Below are positions 25,540-36,875 of a stretch of DNA of 64,000 nt, piece after piece. The stretch covers positions 1,144,501 through 1,208,500 of the forward strand of contig JAJTWR010000365.1 in assembly GCA_021613335.1 (NCBI GenBank), in the 5' to 3' direction. Each line of letters begins with the position of its first letter. Positions within the stretch are counted from its first letter, which is position 1. This DNA comes from Whitmania pigra (lineage: Eukaryota > Annelida > Clitellata > Hirudinida > Haemopidae). Below the pieces are notes generated by a model. It was not told the DNA's origin. It did not search any database and was given only the letters and a program-made list of their open reading frames with translations. The translations under genes were made by a program, and so were the position numbers.

Positions 25540-27170
25540 TAATTTTGATTTATTAGCTTAATTACAAGGAACACTATTTTGGACTTCACCTTTCCAATGA
25601 AGACAAGTGACGAATGAAAAAAGAGGTCCAGAAAAAAAATAAGAAAAAGTCAATAAAAAGGAATGGTCAGGACCAGAGGACAATATAGATCCTTCCAGAC
25701 CTCCAGAAGAAGAGCAGTTAGTATAACATAATGTTTATATTATTTTTGTTTTCGTTCATTGAAATAAGCAATCATAAGAGTTTTGGCCGTTTAAATAAGT
25801 TTACTACTGCTATAATTATTATTAATATTGTTATTATATTATATTAGTTTCTTATTTCAGTTTCTTCGAGATCCCGAATGTCGAATTGGATGTCGTTAAA
25901 TATTCGAATGTTGTTTTTTTGTTTTTTACGCTTATTACTCCATGTTATTGGACAGCTTTTGTCGGGAAAACTAAAAAAAAGGTAATGGCATTATCAAGTT
26001 TAATTATTATATTTTTTAAATGATTTTTGCGTTCCAAAAGATTTTACAAAAACATTGAAAAACCAAATTATTTTACAGAAGCTTGAAAATTCATGAAATA
26101 AAATCCTTTGATTATTAAGGTTTAAAATGACATTGGCAAATTTGAAAATAAATTAATCTGTGCTTTAAAAAATTTGCAACATTACACTTTCTTAATAATA
26201 ATTATGAAAATATTTTCAATGTTATTAAATTAGTACGCATAATAATTATAAATTTGTTTAAAACAATATAATTATTGCAATTTTCAAAGAAAACAATTCT
26301 TTTGTATTGAAGAGAATATAATTATATTACTTATGATCGATTAACAGTAGAACAATACAATTATTTATGCGAGGCCGTAGGCCTATTATTATTATTATTA
26401 TTATTATTATTAGTTTTAAATAAAATTTTTAATTCTTTAGTTTTTAAAAGTTTTATCTTGAAGCAACCATTTGCTGTCAGTAAAAAGAATTTTATGAAAT
26501 TTGCTACAAAATTGTTTCCAAATTAGGACCAACTTAGTTTCATGCTTTTCTCTTTGTGTGATTGCAACATTAAATAAAAAGTAAATGTATTTTTTATTAA
26601 ATAAAAAATAAAACATTAAATGCTTGGAACAAAATCTAAAAAAAGTTATAAAAATAAACTAAAAAACAATGAATTTAATAAAAAATAATAACATTAAACA
26701 ATTGTTATTATCATTTATTGATATTGTGTTTATTTGGAATTTATGTTATCAAGTTTGTTGGAATCTATACTAGTTTCTAAAGTTTTTATATTATATATTT
26801 TAATAGAGTAAAAAATAAAATTTATCTAATCTAACTTCGTCCTTGAACCTTGACACTTGTAAACAAAATAATTTTACATGCTTTTCAATTAACTTATTGT
26901 TTCACATAACTATGGATTATGTGAATTACAAATACTCTTGAATTTATTTAATTCAGTCTTCATTTTATAAACTCATTATATATTCATTGTCTCATTATAG
27001 GTTATGCAATTGGTTAATTGATGCCATTTTATAATTAGTAATTGTTAATTACTTGTTTCATTGTAGGTGAAAAGTTTCTCAGAATCGATGATTGCACTGC
27101 ATTCCTGCTGCTTCTGATTCAAAACAAAGGTCTGATTCTCCTTTGAAAGATTCACTTTACTTTGAGACAT
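11657..27170 (-). CDS. Class B1 (secretin-family) GPCR, parathyroid-hormone-receptor-like
   Basis: Twelve exons join with correct phase: 27170-27053, 25378-25274, 25096-24972, 22310-22213, 21776-21632, 17925-17769, 17098-17038, 16700-16631, 16352-16261, 13819-13681, 13188-13147 and 12286-11657. They give about 593 residues, before any signal-peptide exon, which I did not find. The ectodomain has the Cys/Trp hormone-binding pattern: RCPTVWDKVACWP, CPDYI, CNQDGTW and WTNYTNC. Seven membrane segments follow, including VGYSVSLLALV (TM1), NTLHLNLF (TM2), NYSWIFVEGMYLHTLIF (TM3), VRATLENAGCW (TM4), NFFFFVNIIRVL (TM5), KSSLVLIPLFGVPYMVF (TM6) and GFIVALLYCFLNGE (TM7). Short exons of 61, 70, 92 and 42 bp match the classic class B pattern. 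VRATL, SSLVL-PLFG and FNSF point to PTH receptors rather than CRH or secretin types. The roughly 200-residue acidic cytoplasmic tail is unlike known relatives. It should couple peptide-hormone binding to G proteins at the plasma membrane; the ligand is unknown. Confidence 0.93.
12772..12955 (+). repeat. Interspersed repeat, inverted partner at 62930-63065
   Basis: This stretch (TGTACTTCATTTATA..., AGAGGCGCTTCTT, ACTGTTGTCATTACCGCC) matches the reverse complement of 62930-63065 over its whole length with scattered changes. The end with GCGC(T)...TATAAATGAAGTACA is typical of LINE or SINE 3' ends. It lies in the last GPCR intron. No coding capacity is visible. Confidence 0.6.
13857..13915 (+). 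repeat. Direct repeat partner of the pogo-element end at 16130-16185
   Basis: GCTATAATCGTATGCGTGTTAT...TTACATAAATTTG here resembles GTTATAATCGTTTGCGTGTTTT...TTACATAAATTGG at about 16128-16175, in the same orientation. Same orientation rather than inverted means this is not a simple terminal inverted repeat; it may be the end of another copy. Confidence 0.5.
14340..14840 (-). other. Two unidentified minus-strand frames next to the pogo remnant
   Basis: Frames at 14840-14559 (93 codons) and 14540-14340 (66 codons) lie head to tail in different frames. Neither shows a motif I know. Being immediately 3' of the transposase remnant and inside a GPCR intron, they may be the 3' part of that element or another inserted sequence. 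No splice sites link them to the receptor. Confidence 0.3.
14985..16241 (-). pseudogene. pogo/Tigger-type DNA transposon with broken transposase
   Basis: Read from right to left, 16241 starts with TACCGTATTTTCACG, a typical pogo/Tigger-like terminus followed by TATA. At about 15838-15700 a pipsqueak-type helix-turn-helix is readable (YKLQVISRAKGKGNRAAARE, then FNVNEVSVSEWRKKE). The DDE core follows: GARTVAITTSGYERTCFTVIL, SAAGTKSKPILIFKR, then SRLIMNAMTAHKDESVKKML and GYHIAIIPGGLSSKLQ. The last conserved block is AWDKVSPDLILSGFRNAGIK near 15110. In-frame stops, including one after the HTH and one before the DDE core, and frame changes show it is inactive. It sits in the GPCR intron between the TM5 exon (ending 16261) and the TM6 exon; its 5' end is only about 20 bp from the TM5 splice donor. 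Confidence 0.85.
17968..18150. repeat. (GAT)n/(GAC)n trinucleotide tract
   Basis: A GAT run with GAC and GGT variants lies 40 bp upstream of the TM3 exon of the minus-strand receptor. All three frames are open because the repeat has no stops, so the poly-Asp, poly-Met and poly-His frames here are not evidence for a gene. Confidence 0.9.
18455..18718. mobile_element. Non-autonomous hAT-type element (MITE)
   Basis: The right end, reverse complemented, begins CAGTGGTCCCCAACC and continues into a CGCCGCGGACCGG block, the classic hAT terminus. The left end reads GGGGACCCCAGCTTTTTTGG then CGATCCCGGAC, an imperfect inverted match over about 30 bp. No transposase lies between the ends. Length is about 260 bp. 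Confidence 0.65.
18718..18799 (+). mobile_element. Very short retroposed insertion with 12-bp target-site duplication and (AAAT)n tail
   Basis: TGTGTTAGAACA occurs exactly at 18718-18729 and 18788-18799. The 58 bp between them end in an (AAAT)n tail. This is the structure of a severely 5'-truncated non-LTR retroposition event. Confidence 0.6.
18869..18951 (+). tRNA. tRNA-Ser, anticodon UGA
   Basis: The acceptor stem GCAGTCG pairs with CGACTGC, followed by discriminator G at 18951. The A box is TGGCCGAGTGG and the B box GGTTCGAACCC. The anticodon loop CTTGAAA carries TGA (anticodon UGA, Ser). A variable arm of class II size is present (GGGCTCTGCCC). There is no intron, and CCA is not encoded. 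The first run of four or more T is about 33 bp downstream (18984-18989), which is far for Pol III termination. The gene lies antisense within the GPCR intron between TM2 and TM3 exons. Confidence 0.97.
18952..21020. other. Intronic DNA of the GPCR, no clear gene; possible hAT terminus near 20990
   Basis: No exon-like frame is recognised. Around 20980-21005, GCGCAGCTTAGAGGGAACTAT resembles (as its reverse complement) the end of a family of hAT elements. The minus frames between 20270 and 20500 could be decayed transposase but show no firm signature. Confidence 0.3.
21021..21171. repeat. 12-bp minisatellite (AACATCACAGTA)n
   Basis: About twelve copies with single-base variants (ACAATA, CTTCACAG). 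One unit recurs at 21439-21453 on the far side of a LINE insertion. It is located in the GPCR intron. Confidence 0.85.
21171..21438 (+). mobile_element. 5'-truncated LINE (CR1/Rex1-like) inserted into the minisatellite
   Basis: The first bases translate as GPRMWNDLPSRVRSSETL then LFKNNLKTHLFNLP, the last conserved block of Jockey-group LINE ORF2. A non-coding tail ends in (AAAT)n. The same 15 bp, CACAGTAACATCACA, flank both sides (21158-21172 and 21439-21453), which fits a target-site duplication, although minisatellite periodicity alone could also produce it. Confidence 0.75.
25428..25540. repeat. (TAA)n microsatellite
   Basis: AATAAT run with ATAT phase slips, in the GPCR intron before the ectodomain exon at 25378. 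Confidence 0.9.
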
Positions 27171-27239
27171 CTGACAATTGGAAATGTTGTTTTCATGATA
27201 ACTGCCTAACAAATGAAGCTCTAACAAATGTATGACTAA

Positions 27240-28000
27240 TTAATAAATTAACGTTTAATAAACTTGACGAATCTTTTTACTTAACAACTTTTAATAACAA
27301 ACGCATTATTAATGTCAAATGCAATTTTAATGGTGATAATAATAACAATTAAAAAAACATTATATGTAATAATTAACAATAAAACTGAATAATGTATAAT
27401 GAATAGCGCTATTATGACAATCTCAAAATGAATTACTTTGTAATCAAATGTGAAGCACATCGCAATGTCAAAAATATTATCATAATTAAAAAAACTAAAT
27501 TAGTTTACAATTAAGGTGAATTATTCTATTATTACAAATTGCAATAATAATACTCCACAATTCCTGAACACACAAGGAATAGAACACTGGGAATAATTCG
27601 CACGTGTTTATAAAGACAACACTTTCTTGTAAACGATTTCACAGATGTCATCTTCAAATATCATGACTGTTATTGCAGCTAATCTGACACATTTTTGAAA
27701 TTATTTGTTGCAACTTTTTGTAAAATATTTGAAGAGAGTTTATTTGTCAATTTTGACATGGATATTGCATTAAAAATTAGGTACAATTTATTAGTTTAAG
27801 TGCTTATTCTGCCCGTGGCTGTTGCAGACTTGGGGTTGTGACATGACCAGGGAAGATCCCCTTTATTTTGTGCCGATAATATTAGTAAAAACATTACAAT
27901 ATTTTTAAGACTTTTTATGAATAGATAATTTATGGATTTTGTAAATTAGAATCTATGGCAGCCTTCAAACTCAAGTCAGGGTCAGAAAATTGAAAGCTCA
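27240..28000. other. No gene recognised upstream of the first located GPCR exon
   Basis: The signal-peptide exon of the receptor should lie to the right of 27170 but could not be picked out. A frame beginning at 27227 continues into the exon but does not encode a hydrophobic leader. Confidence 0.3.
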
Positions 28001-28014
28001 AGGAACTCTATCGA

Positions 28015-28230
<216 letters not shown>

Positions 28231-28530
28231 GCAATTTAATGCAGTTGACAGTTTTGTCCTTTTTGTCGTGAAATATTTCTGAGTGATATTACGTGATGTA
28301 AATAATATTATACATCATAATAATTTTCTAGAATTAATATTTATTATTATTAGTCAGCATTCAATATATTTTATTATTACGTCATCATCGTTGTCTGTTC
28401 AAGCGTCGATCCATCACCTATTCTTCCAATAACTGTGCCGCCGTATTTCATTTACGTCTTGTTTGTTTGCACGACACCAAAGTGGTTATCACACGGAAGA
28501 ATTGGACCCGTAAGGAAATTAACATAACTA

Positions 28531-28826
28531 TCCATCCATCCATCCATCCATCCATCCACCATCCATCCATCCATCCATCCATCCATCCATCCATCCATCC
28601 ATCCATCCATCCATCCATCCATCCATCCATCCATCCATCCATCATCCATCCATCCATCCATCCATCCATCCATCCATCCATCCATCCATCCATCCATCCA
28701 TCCATCCATCCATCCATCCATCCATCCATCCATCCATCCATCCATCATCCATCCATCCATCCATCCATCCATCCATCCATCATCCATCCATCCATCCATC
28801 CATCCATCCATCCATCCATCCATCCT
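28531..28826. repeat. (ATCC)n tetranucleotide array
   Basis: About 70 copies of ATCC, interrupted at four places by loss of one base (CATCATCC). Those slips change the frame of the apparent IHPS/MDGW repeat peptides, so the peptides are not real genes. Confidence 0.95.
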
Positions 28827-28862
28827 TCCACGTATCTTTTCTGCAGAGTGAAACATGTTTAC

Positions 28863-29100
28863 CTTTAATATCTCCTGATTTTTTACCAGGGAACCTTTGT
28901 GTTGCAATAAATTCCTGAATTATCACGAATCCGTTTCTTTTCATTTCCCCGATAAAAACAAAGTTATGTTCTTCCACGATTTGTACAGAAATCCGTGCGA
29001 GTTGTTGAATGATGTTTCTGAAGAGTTTCGATAGACGGTGCTTCGTGACTCTTCTTCCACTCCGATACTTTTCACAGTATTTGCATTGGATGAATATCAT
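28863..29100 (-). other. Exon-like frame of unknown identity
   Basis: About 79 codons with mixed composition ([47 protein letters not shown]) end at a possible donor, AAAG|GTAAAC, before the tetranucleotide array. Composition looks like a real protein, unlike the surrounding repeats. I do not recognise it and found no partner exon. It could be a gene remnant or a chance frame. Confidence 0.3.
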
Positions 29101-29429
29101 TTGTTATTTTTATTTTTTCCTCTCATTTGAATTTAAATATACATTTATGAGTTGCATTTTTTTTTTGTGAAATTTTGGATACTTATCAATGAATAAAGTA
29201 TAAATGCTACCTCAAGAAATGAAATTTAAAATGCAATGTAAAAGAATTAAATTTCACAAATATTTCAGAAATAACTAAAAACTAAACAAAATGTTTGTGG
29301 TTTAAATAACGTAACACCACATTCACATTATTCTATAAATTGCAGCTTAATTTTTAATTAATTACAATGATTAATTATTTAATATATGTAACAATTATGA
29401 ATATTATTATAGAAAGAATAAAAATTAAT

Positions 29430-30020
29430 AAAAATTACATTCATCCTGCAATCCCGCGATTCACGTCATTTTGGCATTTCTGTCCTTCTCTGCTTTTCAA
29501 TCATTCCTTGCAACGAGTCCAAAAGAAACCTGCCACTCTTGTTTTCCTGAACCACATCCTCAGTAGTAAGGACTGCCTGAAGCAATTGCACTGGTTGACG
29601 ATTCACAGTCGTATGACCTTCAAAATGTTCCTCATTACAGGCCACACTCTAGTGACATCCACAACACCTTATCTCCATCACCTTATCCATATGCCACCAT
29701 GCACCTGGCCTTCGTTAACTTCCATCATTCATCTTCATCAACTCGTCAATAAGTGATCACTCTCTTTAGCCGGTTGGTGGTAAGGCGGGATGGCATGGGC
29801 GGCTGCCATAGTCTTTGATAAACAGTGGACCGATTGGCTAGAGACTTCAGTGTGCATCCACTGCTAACAGGATTGGATTTCCTTCCTCGTAAAAGTTCAA
29901 CCATCTCTGGAGCTCCTCAAACGACACCTTAAGACGAACCTCTCCAGGACTTTTGTAAGACAGGAAAGAAATACACAAGACGCCTGAGACGCTATGCACA
30001 TGGCGCCTTACAAACTAATG
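29430..30020 (+). mobile_element. LINE 3' fragment (CR1/L2/Rex1-like), second copy
   Basis: Translates as FNHSLQRVQKKPATLVF, then LKQLHWLTIHSRMTFKM and TTPYLHHLI, the RVQ-AA-LV, LHWLPI-R-F and APYL-LI blocks of CR1/Rex-type reverse transcriptase. The tail SLELLKRHLKTNLSRTF and the non-coding GACGCTATGCACATGGCGCC match the fragment at 10815-11200. Frame shifts make it non-functional. Confidence 0.75.
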
Positions 30021-30169
30021 TTATCAATGTAATTACAACAAGTAAAACAATTAATGTAAATTGTACAAGTACTCGCAAACATATAGTTTGGACTCATAAT
30101 AAAAATTGAAAAAAAATTGCGCAAGTATCAGTCGGATTGAGTTTTTTGCATGTGTCTTCGATCCCTTAA

Positions 30170-30520
30170 GCATCATCATTATCATCCCAGTCATCACTAC
30201 CACACCATCATCGTCATCATCATCATCATCCTTATCATCGCAGTCATTAATATCATAGTCACCATCATCGTCGACATCATCACAGTCATTAATATCATCG
30301 CCGTCATCATCTCTGTCATTAATACAACACTATTTCTGGACAAAGAATTCGGTTCCAAAAGAAATTTTGAAAGGACGTTTGAACGTTTCAATGATTACCA
30401 AACGAAGCCTATTTATTAAGACGACGACGACGATGAATACGACGATGAAGACGACCCCACGACGACGATGACGACGACGACGACGATGACGATGATGATG
30501 ATGATGATGATGATGTCGAC
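30170..30520. repeat. (ATC)n and (GAC/GAT)n tracts
   Basis: Degenerate ATC/GTC repeats at 30170-30330, then GAC/GAT repeats at 30420-30515. Confidence 0.85.
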
Positions 30521-30529
30521 GACGATGTC

Positions 30530-32400
30530 ACGCCAACGTAGCTTAACACCGACTGCTTTCATACTCCTCAGCGTAATTTGCGTGACGTGTCACATCAAGT
30601 TATCTTGTCGGTCGATGTCCGTCTTTACACTCACTTGAAGTTCTTCACAAAAGAGGCTTGGAATGTGTCTTCGATCCCAGGATTCACACCTGGAGCTTCT
30701 CAATCCTGAAACACAATCACACCAATCACCGTCCTGCTTGTCTTCATTCTTTCACGTGCTCAATCTTTCATTCAATTCTCTCAATCTTTGACCACTTTTT
30801 TGTTGACGTTTTTCGGAGTTCATTGAATGTCATTGAATGATCGGTAAATTAATTAAGTATTCGTTACATAATGAAACTAATTGATTTTTACAGCCTCTTG
30901 ATTGGCATGATTACGAATTGATTGATTGCTTGAAAAGAGTGATTGAAAATGTCTGAAACAGAAATTCAATTGATTGAATGGTGAATTTAAATCAACCACA
31001 AACATTTCATCCCGTCGGGTAGGCTCTCCATGGAAACTGACATCACTCTTTTGTCTTTTTTTTTTTTAATTTTGGAAAAACCCTGAGTACTTTCAGTTTC
31101 ACAATGACGTCTCAACGTCAACTGAATCTCAGAGGTGAGTGCTACAGGTGAGTGCCAGTTTAAAATACTTCCGGTCACGGAATGCGATGACAATGGTGAC
31201 GAGACAATTGAGAGAATGGTGACGTCATCATCGCTACTTTAGAGTCACAACCAATGTACCATTTATTTTTTTAAAGATTTTAATTTTTTTTAAGTTTATA
31301 GTAAATCATTTAATTTTATTGATAAATAATCAACTAATTTAGCTTGTTTTAATAATAACGTTTAATTGGCCTTTAATTAATGAAATAGCGTTACTTCTGC
31401 TCAATTATGAACCGAAAATTATGACGAAGAACATGTTACATAAAGTATATGGTAAACAAAAGCGTCTCTTACGCTATGCATAGGGCATGAAGTTCATTTA
31501 AATTAAACATGTAACGCGCATTCATTTAATCATAATGTTATTTTATGGCAAAAATATAATCTGCTAATACTGCTGTACGTCACAATGTATGACTATTCAA
31601 TTAAATAATTCAAATTCCGAATAAATTTGTTGACTCGAATTTAACGAGGAAGTCAACCTATGAACGAAAATCAATTGAGAACATTTAGTCATTGAGTGAT
31701 TATTTTTTTGTGCGGAGCCAATGAAGTTGAGAGTGATCTTGTCGACGTTGATGATGATGATGATGAGGAAGAGGAGGAGGTCAAAAGGTCAGAGTCATTC
31801 AACTCTGCATCAGACACTTCAAGAACCAATCAATCATTCATTGGAAAATATTAAAAAAATTAATATCTTAATTTATTGTCGACTTTCCATTGTTTATTCT
31901 AAATGTTACAATCACATTTAATTATTTAAAAATACAGTAGAATTTTTTTATACTCTTAAATATAAAATAAGTTTTGAGAAGTAACGATAAATTAAAAAGT
32001 AATAAAGCTATTTTATTATAATTTTTACTTTTAAATAAAATCGCCGTCTACAGCATTTTTGATTGACGAGTGACATTGGCATCTCCATAGTAACAACGAA
32101 TGTTTACAATTTAAATCATTTGTTGTTGCTTGAATCTAATTTGAATATTATTATATCTTAGATCCTTTGAATATTCAGTCATAATTTCTTATGAATTATT
32201 AAGTTATATAAAATGCAATTAATACTGATTACAGTCTTAATATTGGTGCCATAATTTATCTGTGACCCGCGTCATTAAAAAAATGACATTTGAAAGTCAA
32301 TCTTTGAACTCCGACCTTTTGAACTCTTTTATATCCTGATTCTCCAACTTGTTGATTTATAAACATCTTCTAATGTAATTTAAGCTGACTTATGACGATC
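30530..32400. other. No gene recognised
   Basis: AT-rich DNA with scattered short frames and no conserved motif. A short GAT/GAG tract lies at 31749-31785. Confidence 0.4.
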
Positions 32401-32414
32401 TTTTATGACACCAG

Positions 32415-32481
32415 AGAGACGATGATGATGACGATGATGACGGTGGTGCGGTGATGACGATGACGATGATGATGATGATGA

Positions 32482-32543
<62 letters not shown>

Positions 32544-32560
32544 ATGATGATGATGATGGT
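32415..32560. repeat. (GAT)n microsatellite
   Basis: GAT run with a few GAC, GGT and ATGAAT interruptions; degenerate ATC repeats resume at 32640-32780 on the same strand. Confidence 0.9.
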
Positions 32561-33109
32561 CATGTAATGGAGATCACACCAAACTTTGATAGCAACAAAC
32601 AAAAGTGCCTCGCACATCATCTTAATTGACGTTAATTCACATAAGTATCACCATCGGCGTCATAAACATCATCACCGCGATCGTCATCATCGTTGCCATC
32701 ATAACATCATCAACGTCATCATCGTTATCTTTACTGTTATCATCATCATCATCATCAGCAGCAGCAGCAGCAGTAGCATCACTATCAACACAACCATCAT
32801 AAAATTATTCCTAACAATTAAGTCGAATAGCTCTGATATTTTCAAACATTTGCAAGAACTCCTCTGGAAGCAGATATTTAAACATTTAAACGATTTTTTA
32901 TTTTTAAGTGTAAAATTAATAAATATTGTTAACTAAATAGTATAACTTTAGAAATTAGTTTTGTACATGACACAAACACATGAGTCCTTTATTAATATCT
33001 AAATATTTTTATTATGAAGAGTGTAATAATTTAAATTATTAAAGGCTACTGCGGGAAGTGCTTCGTTTTTAGGTCGGCACCTGCAGAAGTGATAAACAAA
33101 AAAAATCAT

Positions 33110-33656
<547 letters not shown>

Positions 33657-33985
33657 CATCAAAATAATCTTTGTAATGGAAATTACAGTAATTATCATTA
33701 TTAATATTGTTAAAGACATAATAAAGTAATCGTTCAAGCGAATGTTGAGGTTGAAATTGTTGGAAATGTTTTTGTTATCTAAAATTTAAAACGAACAAAA
33801 GCTCCAAAAGTCGATTGAAGAATGGAATTAATTTTCTTCAAAGCAAGAATGGCTTGCAGTTATTAATCGCATTATTAATGCAATGATATATAAACTTTTA
33901 TCCTTAAATTAATAAATTAATTACCAAAGGACGGAAGCATAAGTCTTCAAGGTCACAACAATATTTAGGGTCTGCAGGATTTTAG

Positions 33986-35057
33986 GGTGACCCGTCATAA
34001 CAGCCCGGCGACAGAATAGCCCCGACAAAACAGCCCCGTCAAAATAGCCCGGCGTCAAAATAGCTCAAGACAAAACAGCCCCGACAAAACCGCCCCGACA
34101 AAACAGCCCCGTCGAAACAGCCCGGCGTCAAAATAGCCCAAGACAAAATAGCCCCGTCAAAATGGCCCTGTCAAAATAGCCCCGACAAAATAGCCCGGCG
34201 ACAAAATAGCCCAGGACAAAACAACCCGGCGACAAAATAGCCCGGCGACAAAATAGCCTCGTCAAAATAGCCCCATGATAGCTCCATGTCAAAGTATTTT
34301 TAAAAAATGTTGTGAAACTGAATCAAAATTTAATTCGAAATTAGTGGATTGAATGCTTTGACCGTTTTGAGTATTGTTTGTTGTTATTATTGTTCTCCAG
34401 AAGTTTAATTTGCATAGTCTTGCTTATTCAAATTTGTATCTGGCTTACAAATTTGTGTTGACATTATCCTCATCACTAGTTGCTTTTTGAGAGGTCGTTT
34501 TCAAAATTGAAATAGGTTTTGAGCAGATTAAGAAATTTTCTGAACCAGTCAATTCTACGATCATTCATGCTGATGTCTTGTGAGAAAGACTCTTTTCCAA
34601 GAATCAATAACAACGAAATCATTGATGTTTTAGCATCGACTAGTGAAACGATGAAAAAGCTGTTATAATAGTTAATAGTGAATAGAAATTTTAGACTCTA
34701 GTGTTTCTCAAGTTTAAGTTGATCAAACTAGGAGTTAAATAAAATTTCCCGGGCCGGTTTTTTAAGCCAGTCCGACCCTGGTGACAGGACTGTTTTGACG
34801 GGGCTGTTTTGTCGGGGCTATTTTGTCGCGGGGCTATTTTGTCGCCGGGCTATTTTGTCGGGGCTATTTTGACGGGGCCATTTAGATGGGATTTTTCCGT
34901 CCTGGGCTATTTTGACGCCGGGCTGTTTCGACGGGGCTGTTTTGTCGGGGCGGTTTTGTCGGGGCTGTTTTGTCTTGAGCTATTTTGACGCCGGGCTATT
35001 TTGACGGGGCTGTTTTGTCGGGGCTATTCTGTCGCCGGGCTGTTATGACGGGGTGCC
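33986..35057. mobile_element. Fold-back DNA transposon with arrayed terminal inverted repeats and 9-bp target duplication
   Basis: The left arm (33986-34285) starts GGTGACCCGTCATAACAGCC and contains some 16 imperfect copies of a 15-18-bp unit such as GACAAAATAGCCCGGC. The right arm (34783-35057) is its inverted counterpart and ends GGGCTGTTATGACGGGGTGCC. Outer parts of the arms pair almost perfectly for about 60 bp. GGATTTTAG flanks both ends (33977-33985 and 35058-35066). The middle, about 500 bp, has no open frame of note. Nine-bp duplications are usual for Mutator-type elements, but with no transposase the superfamily is only a guess. A second, damaged copy is at 39661-40314. Confidence 0.85.
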
Positions 35058-35125
35058 GGATTTTAGAACATTAAACATTAATGTTACAATAATCATGATT
35101 TTTGGTTTCCCATTAACAAATTGAC

Positions 35126-35262
<137 letters not shown>

Positions 35263-36324
35263 ATAATTATTATAATATTTTATCAGTTTGCATGCATGTT
35301 ACGAAATTAGTTTTGATTATTTTCAACATTTTAATGCATCTGTAAGTTATTAAATTTCTTAAATTAAGTTCATTCCATCAATCACAGCTTTTTTTTATGT
35401 TGCAGCTGTATGTTTGCATCTGGACATGTTTGTACTTGACATATTTAGCCATTAAAAACATTTTAATTCCTAAAAAACGTTTTGCAAAAAAAATTAGTGT
35501 CACGTTATATTGGATGAATATTATATATTATCATATATGAATATTTTATTGTAAATATTAAAAAAACATATTAATTTTTAGTGGTTGTGGTGGATAGTGC
35601 TGGTGCTTGTGCTGCTGATGATGATAGCGAACACGATGATGATGATGATGACAATAATTTAAAATTGCCATGTAAATTGCGATTTCGAAGCAAATTGAAT
35701 TAAAAGATTTTCTTCTTTCTTCCAATTTCCTTAATTTCCTTACATGATGGATGACAAGTGGTCGCATTGAGTTAAAAATATATACAAATAATCGTTGTTA
35801 TAATATTTTAAACCAACAAATGATTTAAATCGCTAAATCGTTGTTATGTTATTTCAAATGTCAACAATGTGCCAGATATGTGTTAATTAATAATGTTTAA
35901 GTTTTAACTAACCATTTTATAATATTTTAGTGCCTTTTATCGTGTCAATGCATTACGTAACGTTACTTAGGCATAGTATGTTATATTTATCAATTATTAA
36001 TTATTATAATATATTGTAGTTACTATTTAATAATTTCAAACATGTCGTAAAATATGAACAAAATAACATTTTCCTTAAAAACAGCAGATGATGGACATCA
36101 ATCTTTTAAAAAATTTATAAAATCCTATTTAAGCAATAAAATTAAAGCTTCTTTAATAACTGCACTTTTGTTAAAATGTTGTTATTACTTATTTATTGTA
36201 ATTATAATAAAATTATTGTCGAAAAATTGCATTTTATCTTAATTAACTTCATTTTACTCGTAATAAACTGCTAAAGTCATGAAAAGTGTTTTCTATTATG
36301 CATCGAAAAATCTGAAGATGCTGA

Positions 36325-36875
<551 letters not shown>

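Noticed and set aside
27171..27227. Upstream methionine at 27227 as the start of the GPCR
   Set aside because: The extension is not a hydrophobic leader, and a good acceptor (CCAATTGTCAG) lies just before 27170, so it is probably intron.
33998..34285. CRISPR-like appearance of regularly spaced short repeats
   Set aside because: Units are contiguous with no unique spacers, are mirrored by an inverted array at 34783-35057, and lie in a eukaryotic genome; they are the arm of a fold-back transposon.
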